A stretch of 51,796 bases of DNA from Stentor roeselii (lineage: Eukaryota > Ciliophora > Heterotrichea > Heterotrichida > Stentoridae), in assembly GCA_006503475.1 (NCBI GenBank), contig RSEH01000302.1:1-51796 (forward strand), in the 5' to 3' direction. This document shows, piece by piece, positions 19,477 through 28,561 of this stretch. Below the pieces are notes generated by a model, which was not told the DNA's origin, made no database searches, and was given only the letters and a program-made list of their open reading frames with translations. The translations under genes and the position numbers were made by a program. Positions within the stretch are counted from its first letter, which is position 1. Each line of letters begins with the position of its first letter.

Positions 19477-20721
19477 TTAAAGACTCAATTTTCTCCTCTT
19501 CACCGGATTTTCCAGTTGTTTTCTTTCAATCATTTTCGCGTAGTTCTTCCACTTCAACAGTTCTTCTTGTTTTTTCGAAATAAAAACATGTTCAAGTAAA
19601 AATTCCGCTGAAGGTCGAGTTTCAGGTTCTCTTGCAAGCATTTTTCTAACATTTTCCCTAAGTTTGAATGAAAAACCATTAGGAATCATGAAGTTTCCAC
19701 TTCTGATATCAAGCCAGTCCTGCCCATTTTTCGGTAAAGAACTTCCTTTCATGAGTTCTAAGACACTAGCTCCAAGTGAAAAAATATCAGCTTTGGTGAG
19801 GTCGGGTATATGTTCAGCAGTGACTTCTTCTAGAACTTCACTAGCAAGATATCGACAGTCGCCTTCCGGTACCTCATCAATGAGTCCAGTAGTGATTCTG
19901 GCAAGTCCCAGGTCAGCAAGTTTAAACCTTCCATATTTACTCATCAAGATATTTTCAGGTTTAATGTCCATATGAACGATATGATTTTCATGCAGTTTTT
20001 TCAGTCCTTTTAAGATATTCCTCAAGACTTTCACAATAAGTTCTTCAGTGACTGGGTGACTTTCAACGTACTTGCTGAGAGAACATTCACAGAGTTCCAT
20101 GCAGATGAACAAACTGGAATGTTCAGTCCAAACACTGTAATACCTGATCACATATGAATTGTCATCGATCATCGAACTTGACGCCAGGATGTAAGCTTCT
20201 TGAACTGCTTCACTTTTCAAGCTTTTATTATTAATCCTCAATTGTTTAACCGCGTAGTAAAACCCGTCGATTTTGTTAATGCATTTAAAAACTATCCCGA
20301 ATTCACCAGAGCCTAAAACGTTTAACTGGGCAAAATCGTGCTCGTATCGACCTGATGAGTCTTCAACTGACTCAATCATGCTGTTCTTGTGAGATAAGGG
20401 AGGGGTAAAGCTGGCCAGGTCTGCATCTTCAATGAAACTTAGGAAATCGGATGAGTTTTGACGTATAAAACTTCCACTGTTGTCGCGAAAATGAAGGAAT
20501 TTTTTTGGGTCGATTAAAGTCGCTGGGGTCTTTGGTGTTGAATGGCCTGATGCGTTGTAAACTCCTTCGAATAACCGGTCGGAGATCTTCCATCGGGAGT
20601 AGTAAGAAAGAGATGGAATTGATGACTTCAATGTTGGAGTGTTTGGGTTGCTTGGGGAATGCGTTTGGGTTAGAAGACGGGCTACTGTTCGCTTGCACTC
20701 TTCGAAGGATTCACTTGCCAT
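19477..20721 (-). CDS. WEE1: Wee1-family inhibitory cell-cycle kinase
   Basis: A 414-residue protein with a kinase domain from about residue 130 to 385. Visible elements: Gly loop GSGEFG, the VAIK-type lysine in YYAVKQL, HMDIKPENI catalytic loop (HMD rather than HRD, as in Wee1), DLGLA in place of DFG (Wee1 also uses DLG), and the Wee1-specific EGDCRYLASEVL activation segment. Wee1 phosphorylates the Gly-loop tyrosine of CDK1 to hold back mitosis. The N-terminal 125 residues are Ser/Pro-rich and probably regulatory (SPSNPNTP, HSTPKTP: candidate CDK sites). The C terminus ends with a basic cluster (VKRRKLSL) resembling a nuclear localisation signal. It could be the Myt1 branch, but no membrane segment is seen. 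Confidence 0.88.
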   Translation of the reverse strand: MASESFEECKRTVARLLTQTHSPSNPNTPTLKSSIPSLSYYSRWKISDRLFEGVYNASGHSTPKTPATLIDPKKFLHFRDNSGSFIRQNSSDFLSFIEDADLASFTPPLSHKNSMIESVEDSSGRYEHDFAQLNVLGSGEFGIVFKCINKIDGFYYAVKQLRINNKSLKSEAVQEAYILASSSMIDDNSYVIRYYSVWTEHSSLFICMELCECSLSKYVESHPVTEELIVKVLRNILKGLKKLHENHIVHMDIKPENILMSKYGRFKLADLGLARITTGLIDEVPEGDCRYLASEVLEEVTAEHIPDLTKADIFSLGASVLELMKGSSLPKNGQDWLDIRSGNFMIPNGFSFKLRENVRKMLAREPETRPSAEFLLEHVFISKKQEELLKWKNYAKMIERKQLENPVKRRKLSL

Positions 20722-20942
20722 TTTAAATATCCCGCTTTTATAGATGGGTTTACATGGATATTTAGAATGGTTTAGGTTTAGGATTTTTTTAGCGGTTGAG
20801 TGGTTGTCTTTGGATTGGAGAATTTAGTGGAAATTGGAGTGGTTTTAGGGTATTTAAAAATGGTTTTGTTTATCAGATTAGCAACTTGTCAAACTCTAAC
20901 TAAAAAAATCAACATCCAAATCAATAAATAAACTTAAATATT

Positions 20943-21659
20943 TCATTCTTTTGTCAAGACCCTCCAAAGTAAAAAAAATATCCTAATCAAGACTTTCCTC
21001 TCTTCAGCAACTTTAAAGACCCTTGCACAACTTTTGACCTTTCTTGTTCGAATCCACTTCTGTCCAAAGTCTTGATCCTTAATCTCTCTAATCATCTTCT
21101 TAACCCTGCCTTCAACAGGTCCAAAGCTAAGATTTTCTTTCATTTTCCTAAGTTTTTTCTTTTTAAATTTGTTGATTCCCGGATTAACCAGGTCAAAAAA
21201 CATTTTTTTCCCGATGTTTCTCGTTGTTTCCGGTATTTTCACAGCAGATTTATTTTTAATCGAGTTAACACTGAGTTGTTTACTCGATTTTAAATGCTTT
21301 GAAAGACTTCTTCTCTTGCCCATCATCATTTTCACCTCAATTCCATAAGTTTTTAATGCAAAACTGCGAATATGAGCTAAAAACATCTCAAATGAATCAC
21401 TGAAATCGCCTGTGTTCGCAAAAATCTTCATCGCAACGGACTTTAAAAAGCTTTCAAACTCTAAAAACGTGATTTTAAAGAAATTTCCTGAAGAAACAGA
21501 TGAAAAAATCTTCTGAATCTCTTGAGAATCGATTAGATCTGGAAAAATCTTCAAAGAACTGCAGATTTTCAGAGTGTCGGTGAAGGAAATCAGACCTTTG
21601 AACTGGTGGGTCTCGAAAATCTTCAAGAAATTGCCTCGGTTTGATTCAAAAAGTTGCAT
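20943..21659 (-). CDS. EF-hand-like basic protein, family not recognised
   Basis: A 238-residue protein. The first ~100 residues form helices in an EF-hand-like rhythm (FKGLISFTDTLKICSSLKIFPDLIDSQEIQKIFSSV…ITFLEFESFLKSVAMKIF), but the loops lack a full DxDxDG set, so calcium binding is doubtful. The rest is Lys/Arg-rich (about residues 115-238) and probably binds nucleic acid or a filament. No other domain is recognised. The start codon is only 10 bp from the divergent start codon of the MFS gene at 21670, so the two share a tiny bidirectional promoter. Confidence 0.5.
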   Translation of the reverse strand: MQLFESNRGNFLKIFETHQFKGLISFTDTLKICSSLKIFPDLIDSQEIQKIFSSVSSGNFFKITFLEFESFLKSVAMKIFANTGDFSDSFEMFLAHIRSFALKTYGIEVKMMMGKRRSLSKHLKSSKQLSVNSIKNKSAVKIPETTRNIGKKMFFDLVNPGINKFKKKKLRKMKENLSFGPVEGRVKKMIREIKDQDFGQKWIRTRKVKSCARVFKVAEERKVLIRIFFLLWRVLTKE

Positions 21660-21669
21660 TTTATTAGAA

Positions 21670-22971
21670 ATGGTGAATCACTGGGTCAGTTTGGCGAGTT
21701 TAATTTGTTTGGCTACTATGAGTCAGGCTGTGAGGTTTTGTATTAGAAATTCAGGTGTTAGTTATATTGCTGCTGGAAGTGATATGCTCAAGTCGACTCA
21801 TACAACTAAAGAAGAATATGGAATTCTTACTGGTCCAGGATTTTTACTAGTCTATGCATTTGTCAGTTTACCCTTGGTGAGACCTTCATAGGGCCGTCTA
21901 GTAGACCGTCTCTCAAGACTAAAGTGGTTTATTCTAGTAAACTCAGTTGGAATCTCAATAGCAACAGGTCTAAACGCATTAGCCTCTCAATTCTGGGGTT
22001 TATTATACCCAAGATGCCTATTAGCATTATTCTCAGCCGGTTTCGAGCCATCATCAGTAAAGTTGATATCCTTGAGTTTCCCTTCAGAAATGCGAGGAAC
22101 TGCAGTAGGCATTTACATGGCTGCAGTATACATCGGATCAGCCCTCGCCTCAAGCACTCTTGTTCTTTCCTCAGTGATAGGCTGGCGAATGTGCTTCATC
22201 ATTTTAGCCCTGGTGACTCTTTCCTTCGTAGCGATCGGTTTCATGCTGATCAACAACACAGTAACACCCAGGTCACGACGATTTTCAATTCAAGCCGAAG
22301 ACTCAGACTGGCGGTCTTTACTTCGAAACCAAACAATTATCTTTACATTAATCGGGACTTTCTTCCGATATGCAGCAGGTTTCGCAAGAGGGTATTACGA
22401 AGCTCTTTATTTTTCACAGCAGTTTCCAGGAAATAAGCAAGACTATTCGATAGTCAATTCTTTGGCATTACTTTTAACTCCAGTGAATCTTGCTTTAGCT
22501 GGGTGGTTTTCTGATAGACAAGAAATGAAAGGGAAAGCGAAGTATAGACCTATTTTATGTGCAGTGTCGAATTTTATTGCTGTGCCTTTGCTTATTTTGA
22601 TGTATTTAACTGATGACTTTGGACTTGCAATGTTTTGTCTTTGTATGGTTTATGCGGTTGGAGAGACTTATATTTCGATTTCAGTCACAATGATGGTTAA
22701 TGTGACACCAACTAGTTTAAGGGGATTTCGTAAGAGATATTTAGAGACTTCTATGCTTTTGTGTATCAGTTTTGTTGGAGGGTGTCTTTCTACTGTTTCG
22801 CTTGGGTTCTTGTCGACTAGCTTTGAAGGACTGCAGACTGGACTTATCTCGATTGTTGTCGTTGGGTACTTCTTGGCTGGACTTTTATTCGCCTTGGCCA
22901 TCAGGTCGTATCCGAGGGACTTGAGTGAGTTTCAAGATGAAAAGTTAGTTGATTGTAATGAGATGAAGTAA
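21670..22971 (+). CDS. MFS transporter (spinster-like)
   Basis: There are two exons (21670-21876 and 21892-22971) around a 15-nt intron, giving 428 residues and about twelve hydrophobic helices. MFS motif A, GRLVDRLSRLKW, follows the splice junction between TM2 and TM3, and FPSEMRGTAVGIY with GSALAS follows in TM4/5. The central loop holds RSRRFSIQAEDSDWRSLL. The SPNS/spinster-like subgroup has a similar profile, but the substrate is unknown. The reading frame is otherwise complete and ends TAA. It is divergent from the EF-hand-like gene with only 10 bp between the start codons. Confidence 0.85.
21877..21891 (+). other. 15-nt intron
   Basis: GTGAGACCTTCATAG in phase 0 carries an in-frame TAG. 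Removing it connects …VSLPL to GRLVDRL, restoring MFS motif A. Confidence 0.92.
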
Positions 22972-23015
22972 ATAGTGAATAGATTAATATGGAATGTTGG
23001 AAGATTTGATCATAA

Positions 23016-23951
23016 ATGGGAATTTGTATTAAGAGTAACGCGTTTACTGAATTTAAACTTGAAACTAGGAATTTGCACACTGAACATTCTTTTAGTAGTG
23101 ATTCACAATTTATGCAGAATTCACAGTGTCTTAGTGATGTTTATGCGTTGAAGGAAGTCATTGGGCAAGGGTCGTTTGGAACAGTCCGAGTAGGTTACCG
23201 TATCGACAACCCAGAGAAAAAAGTAGCAATAAAATCAATTCCAAAGCCAATGATAATGGGTAGTCTTTCCTCAATAAAAACCGAATTCCGAATCCTTTCT
23301 CTAACAAGCCATCCAAACATAGTTCAAGTTTACGATTCTTTCGAAGACATAAGTTTTTTCCACATAGTCCTCGAGTACTGCGACGGGGGGGAACTACTAA
23401 AAAAGATATCTTCTGGTAAATTAAGCGAAAAGCAGAGTTGCCGATACATGAATCAAATGTTAAGTGCAGTGAGTCACCTTCATGAAAAAAACATCTGTCA
23501 TCGAGACATCAAACCAGCGAATTTTTTATTCGAGAACCATTCAGAAGACGCTCAGCTGAAATTAATAGACTTCGGCCTTTCAAGACAATACAAAAGAAAC
23601 AACATGACGACAGTTCGCATGACAAGCTTCGTAGGAACTCCTCTTTACATCGCCCCTGAAGTGATTAATGGAAACTACGCAGAAAAATGTGACTTGTGGG
23701 GATTGGGCGTCATTCTTTTCTTCATGATCGCCGGGCATCTGCCCTTCGACGCTCCAAAAGTAAGTGAAGTGTACAAAAAGGTTCTTAATGAAAAGGTGGA
23801 CTTCGGCTATACAAATATCAGTAAAGAGGCTCAAGACTTGATTTTAAGACTTCTTCATAAAGACCCGAAAAAACGATTTTCAGCGAAACAAGCTCTTCAA
23901 CACCCTTGGTTTAACTTGCTGGGGATTGAAGATATTCACAGAATTTTTTAA
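23016..23951 (+). CDS. CDPK/CaMK-like kinase lacking EF-hands, dual-acylation N terminus
   Basis: A 311-residue protein starting MGICIKS, with Gly2 and Cys4 as in myristoylated, palmitoylated kinases. The kinase domain covers residues 43-300: GQGSFGTV loop, VAIKSI lysine, HRDIKPANFL catalytic loop, DFGLSR, GTPLYIAPEV and the KDPKKRFSAKQALQHPWF end of CDPKs. Catalytic residues are intact. The protein stops at residue 311 just after the kinase domain, with neither autoinhibitory junction nor EF-hands, and the next gene (BCAS3, convergent) ends 20 nt further on, so no room is left for them. It is probably an active, calcium-independent membrane-attached kinase. SNF1-related or CaMK assignment is possible. 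Confidence 0.85.
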   Translation: MGICIKSNAFTEFKLETRNLHTEHSFSSDSQFMQNSQCLSDVYALKEVIGQGSFGTVRVGYRIDNPEKKVAIKSIPKPMIMGSLSSIKTEFRILSLTSHPNIVQVYDSFEDISFFHIVLEYCDGGELLKKISSGKLSEKQSCRYMNQMLSAVSHLHEKNICHRDIKPANFLFENHSEDAQLKLIDFGLSRQYKRNNMTTVRMTSFVGTPLYIAPEVINGNYAEKCDLWGLGVILFFMIAGHLPFDAPKVSEVYKKVLNEKVDFGYTNISKEAQDLILRLLHKDPKKRFSAKQALQHPWFNLLGIEDIHRIF

Positions 23952-23970
23952 GTAATATATTCTCTATTCA

Positions 23971-25518
23971 TTATTTTGAAAAGTGATGAGCTAAATATAG
24001 CTGGTAAGTCGGAAGCTCCCCGTCAACGAATTCTTTTCCCTGTCCAGTGATGCTTTTACTAAGAGCGTCTTGTATTCTTCTAGAGTTTTCATAAAGCACT
24101 GTAAAGGCCGGGACTGTTTTATCCTCATCAGCGACGAAGACCTGTGCTTCACGGTCAAGACACTCGAAGTACTTGTCTTCAGTCTTAAAAAACGCGAATT
24201 GTTGACTTGAAACTAAAGGAGTCCAAACTTGATTCACAAGTCTTCCTCGGTCATATCCAGTTTTCTTCACAACAGTCATCAAAGGAGCGTTAAAAGGAAC
24301 TTCTTTAAAGTCCTTTCCCCTGACAATGCAAGTAGAATTAAGCACTTCTGGCCGAGGTTCAAGAGAAAATCGATTCACTTGTCCAGAGCAATTAAAAGTG
24401 ACCAGCTCGTAATTCTTATTCTTTGCTCGAACCACGAAAGTCCTCGCCTGAAGAACAGGTTCTAGAAAAGAAGCAAGTTTTACCCTGCAAAAGACTTCCT
24501 GGTTATAAATCAAGGCCTCTGAACAAGGATCTACACGGAAAACATGGCAAGTGCCTCTAAGAGAAGTGGCAGCTACAATAGAGTCATCATCAGAAATGCT
24601 GATATCAACGATTTCAGCTGGTGTGATTCCTCGATGCAACTTGTAAAGAAGGAAAAATCGAGACTTGTATTCACCTTTCACTGCTTTACTCGGGTTAATA
24701 CGGTAAACGTGAAAAGTTGTCCCAGAGCTCGCCGCTGCTACCAACAAATGAGAACTTCTCGAGAAGGAAAGAAGTGAAATACTAGAGTCAAAAGCTTGAA
24801 TTTCACAGATTAAAGAGTTTGTCATCAAGTTTTTCACCCAAATTCGTCCTTTGTATTGACTGAGTTTTCCAGGGTCGATGTAATTTTTTAACTTTGATAA
24901 ACTTGACTCTGCGATTGTTTGAACTGTTTTTGATATCATGTCGGAAAGCTTCAAGTCGGATTCTGGAATTGTTTCTTGGGTGTTGGGCAGGGTGTAAGCG
25001 ATGTAAAGGTTTGAAAGACTGAAGATCAGGTCTTGTGATTCAAGGCTTAAGTTGTTGATTAGGTTAAAGTCACGTCTTTCGTATATTGAAAGCTTTGTAC
25101 CTTGACTTGCTACTAAAACTAAAGAATTGCTTTGTAAGTCTTTTATTGGCTTCTCGGTTTGAACTTGCTTTATTATTGAATTGGTTGTTGGAGAGTAGAT
25201 CTGGAATGAATTCAGGGGAAAGTCTGAGGTATGGTATAGAGAGGATAATGCGAATTGGACTGGAGAACTGTTTTCGAGGTAACTGAGTATTGATATGCCT
25301 TGGTTTCTTTTTGAAAATACTAGCTCGGGATCGGAATTCACTGCCCAAACCTCAAATCCCAACTCATACCCAATCAAAACACACAAAACCAAATTCTCCT
25401 TCAAACAAATCTTCTGAAACCTACAAAACCTAATAATATCATAGTTCGTTTTCGTGAAGCTCACAGAATCCGCGATTTTTCTGATAATCCCAGGAAAATA
25501 ATTAGAAAACGATTCCAT
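23971..25518 (-). CDS. BCAS3: BCAS3-like WD40 protein
   Basis: 515 residues from the ATG at 25516-25518. A seven-bladed propeller is suggested by ENSSPVQFALSSLYHTSDFPLNSFQIYS, GRIWVKNLMTNSLICEIQAF…SLLSFSRSSHLLVAAASSGTTFHVYRINP, LYKLHRGITPAEIVDISISDDDSIVAATSLRGTCHVFRVDP. These two blocks are the hallmark of the BCAS3 family, which binds PI3P at phagophores with PHAF1 and also associates with the cytoskeleton. The C-terminal third (YELVTFNCSGQVNRFSL to the end) is the BCAS3 domain. It is shorter than animal BCAS3 (about 900). The start is 11 nt after the CNNM gene's stop. Confidence 0.82.
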   Translation of the reverse strand: MESFSNYFPGIIRKIADSVSFTKTNYDIIRFCRFQKICLKENLVLCVLIGYELGFEVWAVNSDPELVFSKRNQGISILSYLENSSPVQFALSSLYHTSDFPLNSFQIYSPTTNSIIKQVQTEKPIKDLQSNSLVLVASQGTKLSIYERRDFNLINNLSLESQDLIFSLSNLYIAYTLPNTQETIPESDLKLSDMISKTVQTIAESSLSKLKNYIDPGKLSQYKGRIWVKNLMTNSLICEIQAFDSSISLLSFSRSSHLLVAAASSGTTFHVYRINPSKAVKGEYKSRFFLLYKLHRGITPAEIVDISISDDDSIVAATSLRGTCHVFRVDPCSEALIYNQEVFCRVKLASFLEPVLQARTFVVRAKNKNYELVTFNCSGQVNRFSLEPRPEVLNSTCIVRGKDFKEVPFNAPLMTVVKKTGYDRGRLVNQVWTPLVSSQQFAFFKTEDKYFECLDREAQVFVADEDKTVPAFTVLYENSRRIQDALSKSITGQGKEFVDGELPTYQLYLAHHFSK

Positions 25519-25529
25519 TACTATTAACA

Positions 25530-26729
25530 CTACCCAATCAAGTTTTCCCTGAGAGGAGTCACCGGCTTTTTATGTGTTTTTGGCTTCTCAACAGACCCAA
25601 CAAGCGCATGTGAAATATTCGCGATTTCTTCTCTTTCACTAAGAGCATTATTCCTTAAAACCCTTTCTAAAACAACATCTCGAGTCAGTACTCCCAACAC
25701 CTTTCTTTTCCCTTCATTTTCCACATAAGCAAAGCACAAAGCCACCTGAGCGGCTTCCATTTGTTTCAAAGCTGCGAGGACCGTTTGTTTCGAGTTGACT
25801 AAAACCGGTTCTTGAATTAAAATATCAGACCCTTCAACTTTTTCCCCTTCCCAGATCTTAAACATTTCAGAAACCCTGACAGTTCCAATGACATCCGACT
25901 TGTACTTATCATAAACAATAATAGACTGAAAAGGTGAATTAATGATTTCATCAAGTACCTCTTTTTTTACTGCCTCATCTTTTTGAATACGTATAAATTT
26001 TTTAAAAGGACTCATCAAATGTTTTACTTTTGCCTGATTCATGTCGATAACTCCATGCATTAAAGAGATTTGAAACCTGTCAAGTCCTTCATCATCATGA
26101 AAGTCTTTAGCGAAGCTTTCATGAAGACTAAGAAAACTTTTCAAGTCATCAGATTTCATTTTGACTGAAGATTCTTTGTGGTCCATGATATGGTCCAAGA
26201 GCTTTGCAATGGGGTAGCTGATGGGCATGAAAAGGACCATCAGGCAATTGACAAGTGGCACCATTCGAGTCGCTATCTTCAGCTGGTCCTTTCCAGTGCA
26301 CAAGGCTTGCGGAATGACTTCTCCGAAGAACAAGACAAAAGTGACACTGATGGCGAGACTGATCTCAGTATTGAACATCTCGTCAAGAAATAAAGGCAAA
26401 GACTCCATCGCCAAGGCATTGGCAAGTAAAAGGGTTACAAGTAACAAATGGTGCTTGTTGACAACAGTTAACACCTTGCGAGCTGAGACTTTTTCCTCAG
26501 GAGTCCCACTTGAAAGCTTCAGCTCTAGGTCTAACTCGTCGATGCCTAATAAACCGACTGTCAGTCCTGACATTAAACCTCCGAAAAGAACGCAAAATAA
26601 AGAACAAAGACTGAAAATGATGAACTCGGATGGAGTCGCGTGTACTGCTTCTCGGTCGTCAGTTGTTTTGGATAAGCATGGGGATAGAGAGTAGAGGAGA
26701 AGGATAATAAAAGGCTGCATATTTATCAT
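25530..26729 (-). CDS. CNNM/DUF21 membrane protein with CBS pair
   Basis: A 399-residue protein. Residues 1-20 look like a signal peptide (MINMQPFIILLLYSLSPCLS). Residues 35-185 form the DUF21/CNNM membrane domain (FIIFSLCSLFCVLFGGLMSGLTVGLLGID, NKHHLLLVTLLLANALAMESLPL, ISLAISVTFVLFFGEVIPQALC), with the FGEVIPQALC motif typical of the family. Residues 220-375 form a CBS-domain pair (HLMSPFKKFIRIQKDE, VIGTVRVSEMFKIW, PVLVNSKQTVLAALKQM, GVLTRDVVLERVL). CNNM proteins are magnesium efflux transporters or regulators. The gene lies 2 nt downstream of UTP18 and 11 nt upstream of BCAS3, all on the minus strand. Confidence 0.88.
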   Translation of the reverse strand: MINMQPFIILLLYSLSPCLSKTTDDREAVHATPSEFIIFSLCSLFCVLFGGLMSGLTVGLLGIDELDLELKLSSGTPEEKVSARKVLTVVNKHHLLLVTLLLANALAMESLPLFLDEMFNTEISLAISVTFVLFFGEVIPQALCTGKDQLKIATRMVPLVNCLMVLFMPISYPIAKLLDHIMDHKESSVKMKSDDLKSFLSLHESFAKDFHDDEGLDRFQISLMHGVIDMNQAKVKHLMSPFKKFIRIQKDEAVKKEVLDEIINSPFQSIIVYDKYKSDVIGTVRVSEMFKIWEGEKVEGSDILIQEPVLVNSKQTVLAALKQMEAAQVALCFAYVENEGKRKVLGVLTRDVVLERVLRNNALSEREEIANISHALVGSVEKPKTHKKPVTPLRENLIG

Positions 26730-26731
26730 GA

Positions 26732-27922
26732 TTAACTGGAATAATGACGCAGGTTGTAGAGTAAGGCTTGGCCTTCGTCGTTACCGATGCAGAGAAGCTC
26801 GCTTGTTGAGTTAAAGCTGGCAGTCATCGGGTATTTTAACTTGTCTCGGAAACTCGGCCAGTTGGAGAAGACGGAAAGGCTAGGAATATGAAGAAGTTTG
26901 AAAGCATCTCTCTTCCACTTAGAATACATAGCCAGTACTTCACAATTATGATTAAAGCAAACACCAGTGACATCCGTAGTCAAGTTAAAAACACTTTTAA
27001 CCGGCTTAGGTTCATTCTCCCTAAATTCCTTCCGACTCATATCATACAAGTTGACTACCCCAGCATTAGACCCAACAGCTAAAAAATTATCCTTTGCATC
27101 CAAACAAGTGATTTTAACAGTCCCTTCATCAGCAAATCGCTGCACACAAGCTCTCATTTTCAAGTCCCAAACATAAACATCTCCTTCATCACCTCCACAA
27201 GCCACAGAAAATTCATCTAAAAAGCAAAGGCCATGACTATCCGAGTTCATTTTAAACTCAGTAACAATTTTCTGAGACTGTGTCGAAACCTGCATGATTT
27301 TTCCTCCTTCTCCTAAAAACATTGCATATCTCTGATCAGGAGAAATCTTTAAAGCCCCTAAAGCCTTTTTCGTATATCCTTGAATAAAAGGAACTCTTTG
27401 AACATTTTCTTTGACCTGATCAAAAATGTAAAAAAAAGGCTTTTCACCTGAAACGTAAACTTTTTCTGAACAAGTTTCAGCTTGAAGAATTGGAAGGTCT
27501 TTAAAAAAAACTGAAGTTTTTTGATCACCGTCACGAAAGACCCTAAGCCGCTTGTCTTTCCCTGCGACGAGTACTGAAGAGTCCTGAAAGAGTACTCGAG
27601 TGACGACACTTGAACTGGGATGTGAATTATTCGCATTTTCAAGTGAATTGACTTCCAAAGAGCCACTTTGAAGCACGGGAGTCTTTTCATTTAAAATCGT
27701 CTTACTCGACAAGAACAGCTGAGAAAGACTTGACTTTGCAACAAGAGACGATTCCCAGTCAGGATGATAAAGACTTCTATACTTCTCCCTTAATTTACTA
27801 GAAAACTCCTCTCCAGTCAATTTTTCCTTTGAGAGTTTTTTCGTTCTCATTGAAAGACTAGGATCAATTCGAAGTTGGTCGTCATCAGCATCCTGCCAGG
27901 CTTTGGCCATATTTCTATCCAT
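26732..27922 (-). CDS. UTP18: UTP18-like WD40 protein (SSU processome)
   Basis: A 396-residue protein. The N terminus has AWQDADDDQLRIDPSLSMRTKKLSKEKLTGEEFSSKLREKYRSLYHPDW, which matches the UTP18 opening (AW.D.DD….R.KKLR…G.EY..RLR..F). WD40 repeats follow (VTRVLFQDSSVLVAGKDKRLRVF, ALKISPDQRYAMFLGEGGKIMQV, GDEGDVYVWDLKMR, AVGSNAGVVNLYDM). UTP18 is a U3 snoRNP/UTPB component needed for 18S rRNA processing in the nucleolus. Its ATG (27920-27922) directly abuts the TAG stop of the upstream proteasome gene (27923-27925) with no bases between. It is shorter than human UTP18 (about 560) but normal for a compact genome. Confidence 0.88.
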   Translation of the reverse strand: MDRNMAKAWQDADDDQLRIDPSLSMRTKKLSKEKLTGEEFSSKLREKYRSLYHPDWESSLVAKSSLSQLFLSSKTILNEKTPVLQSGSLEVNSLENANNSHPSSSVVTRVLFQDSSVLVAGKDKRLRVFRDGDQKTSVFFKDLPILQAETCSEKVYVSGEKPFFYIFDQVKENVQRVPFIQGYTKKALGALKISPDQRYAMFLGEGGKIMQVSTQSQKIVTEFKMNSDSHGLCFLDEFSVACGGDEGDVYVWDLKMRACVQRFADEGTVKITCLDAKDNFLAVGSNAGVVNLYDMSRKEFRENEPKPVKSVFNLTTDVTGVCFNHNCEVLAMYSKWKRDAFKLLHIPSLSVFSNWPSFRDKLKYPMTASFNSTSELLCIGNDEGQALLYNLRHYSS

Positions 27923-28561
27923 CTAATCACTTCTAAGTTTAAAACTCGAGTTTTCCAGTCCTTTCGATGTCAAATTCCAGATTAACAAGTGGTCGCCAGT
28001 GTGAATGTCCCTTTCTGCCACTGAGTTGAAAACGTCCTTGACGAGACTAACAAGGTCTCCTTGAAAATGATAGTCATCAGTGCGATTGGCTCCTTTCATC
28101 TGATTGTCCAAGACTCCGATGCACAGTTGCTGGCCACTGCCCTGGGCGCCGTAGTTCAAGATGTCAAAACTCCCGATCGCGTCGTAGCCGTAGACCTTCG
28201 CCTGCCCTGCCTCGTCAATGCCGCAGAGAAGGTTGAAGGTGTAGAAAGGGAAGAAGCGCCGTGAGTAGAGAGTCACACAAAGAAGCTTTGAAAGCGCTGT
28301 GATTGAAGGCTCGCTGCCGTGTTGATGCTTGTATAAAGTCACTCGGGCTTGAAGAAGCTTGTGAAGGTTCTGGCTGTCAGTCACTTGACCTGATGTTGCT
28401 ATGAAACATGTCGATGTCAACTGGGATACTTTGGAATAGTTTCGGCTTAGGATGTTGTAACCGTTTGAAATTCGCGTGTCGCAACCGATCACTAGTTGGG
28501 AACCACTGGCCACTGCTACTACTGTTCCGCCATTGTCGTTGTAAGGGTTGAATTGGGACAT
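27923..28561 (-). CDS. PSMB1: 20S proteasome subunit beta-6 (PSMB1-like)
   Basis: A 212-residue protein. FNPYNDNGGTVVAVASGSQLVIGCDTR, with Thr13 at the usual position of the mature N terminus, matches the beta-6/PSMB1 pattern (FSPY.FNGGT). Further markers are SRRFFPFYTFNLLCGIDEAG, VYGYDAIGSFD and the LDNQMKG loop. Beta-6 is a non-catalytic subunit of the 20S core; the conserved catalytic set (Lys33) is not in its canonical place. It starts almost at the mature N terminus, so no propeptide is present. It is the first of four closely spaced minus-strand genes (beta-6, UTP18, CNNM, BCAS3). Confidence 0.92.
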   Translation of the reverse strand: MSQFNPYNDNGGTVVAVASGSQLVIGCDTRISNGYNILSRNYSKVSQLTSTCFIATSGQVTDSQNLHKLLQARVTLYKHQHGSEPSITALSKLLCVTLYSRRFFPFYTFNLLCGIDEAGQAKVYGYDAIGSFDILNYGAQGSGQQLCIGVLDNQMKGANRTDDYHFQGDLVSLVKDVFNSVAERDIHTGDHLLIWNLTSKGLENSSFKLRSD

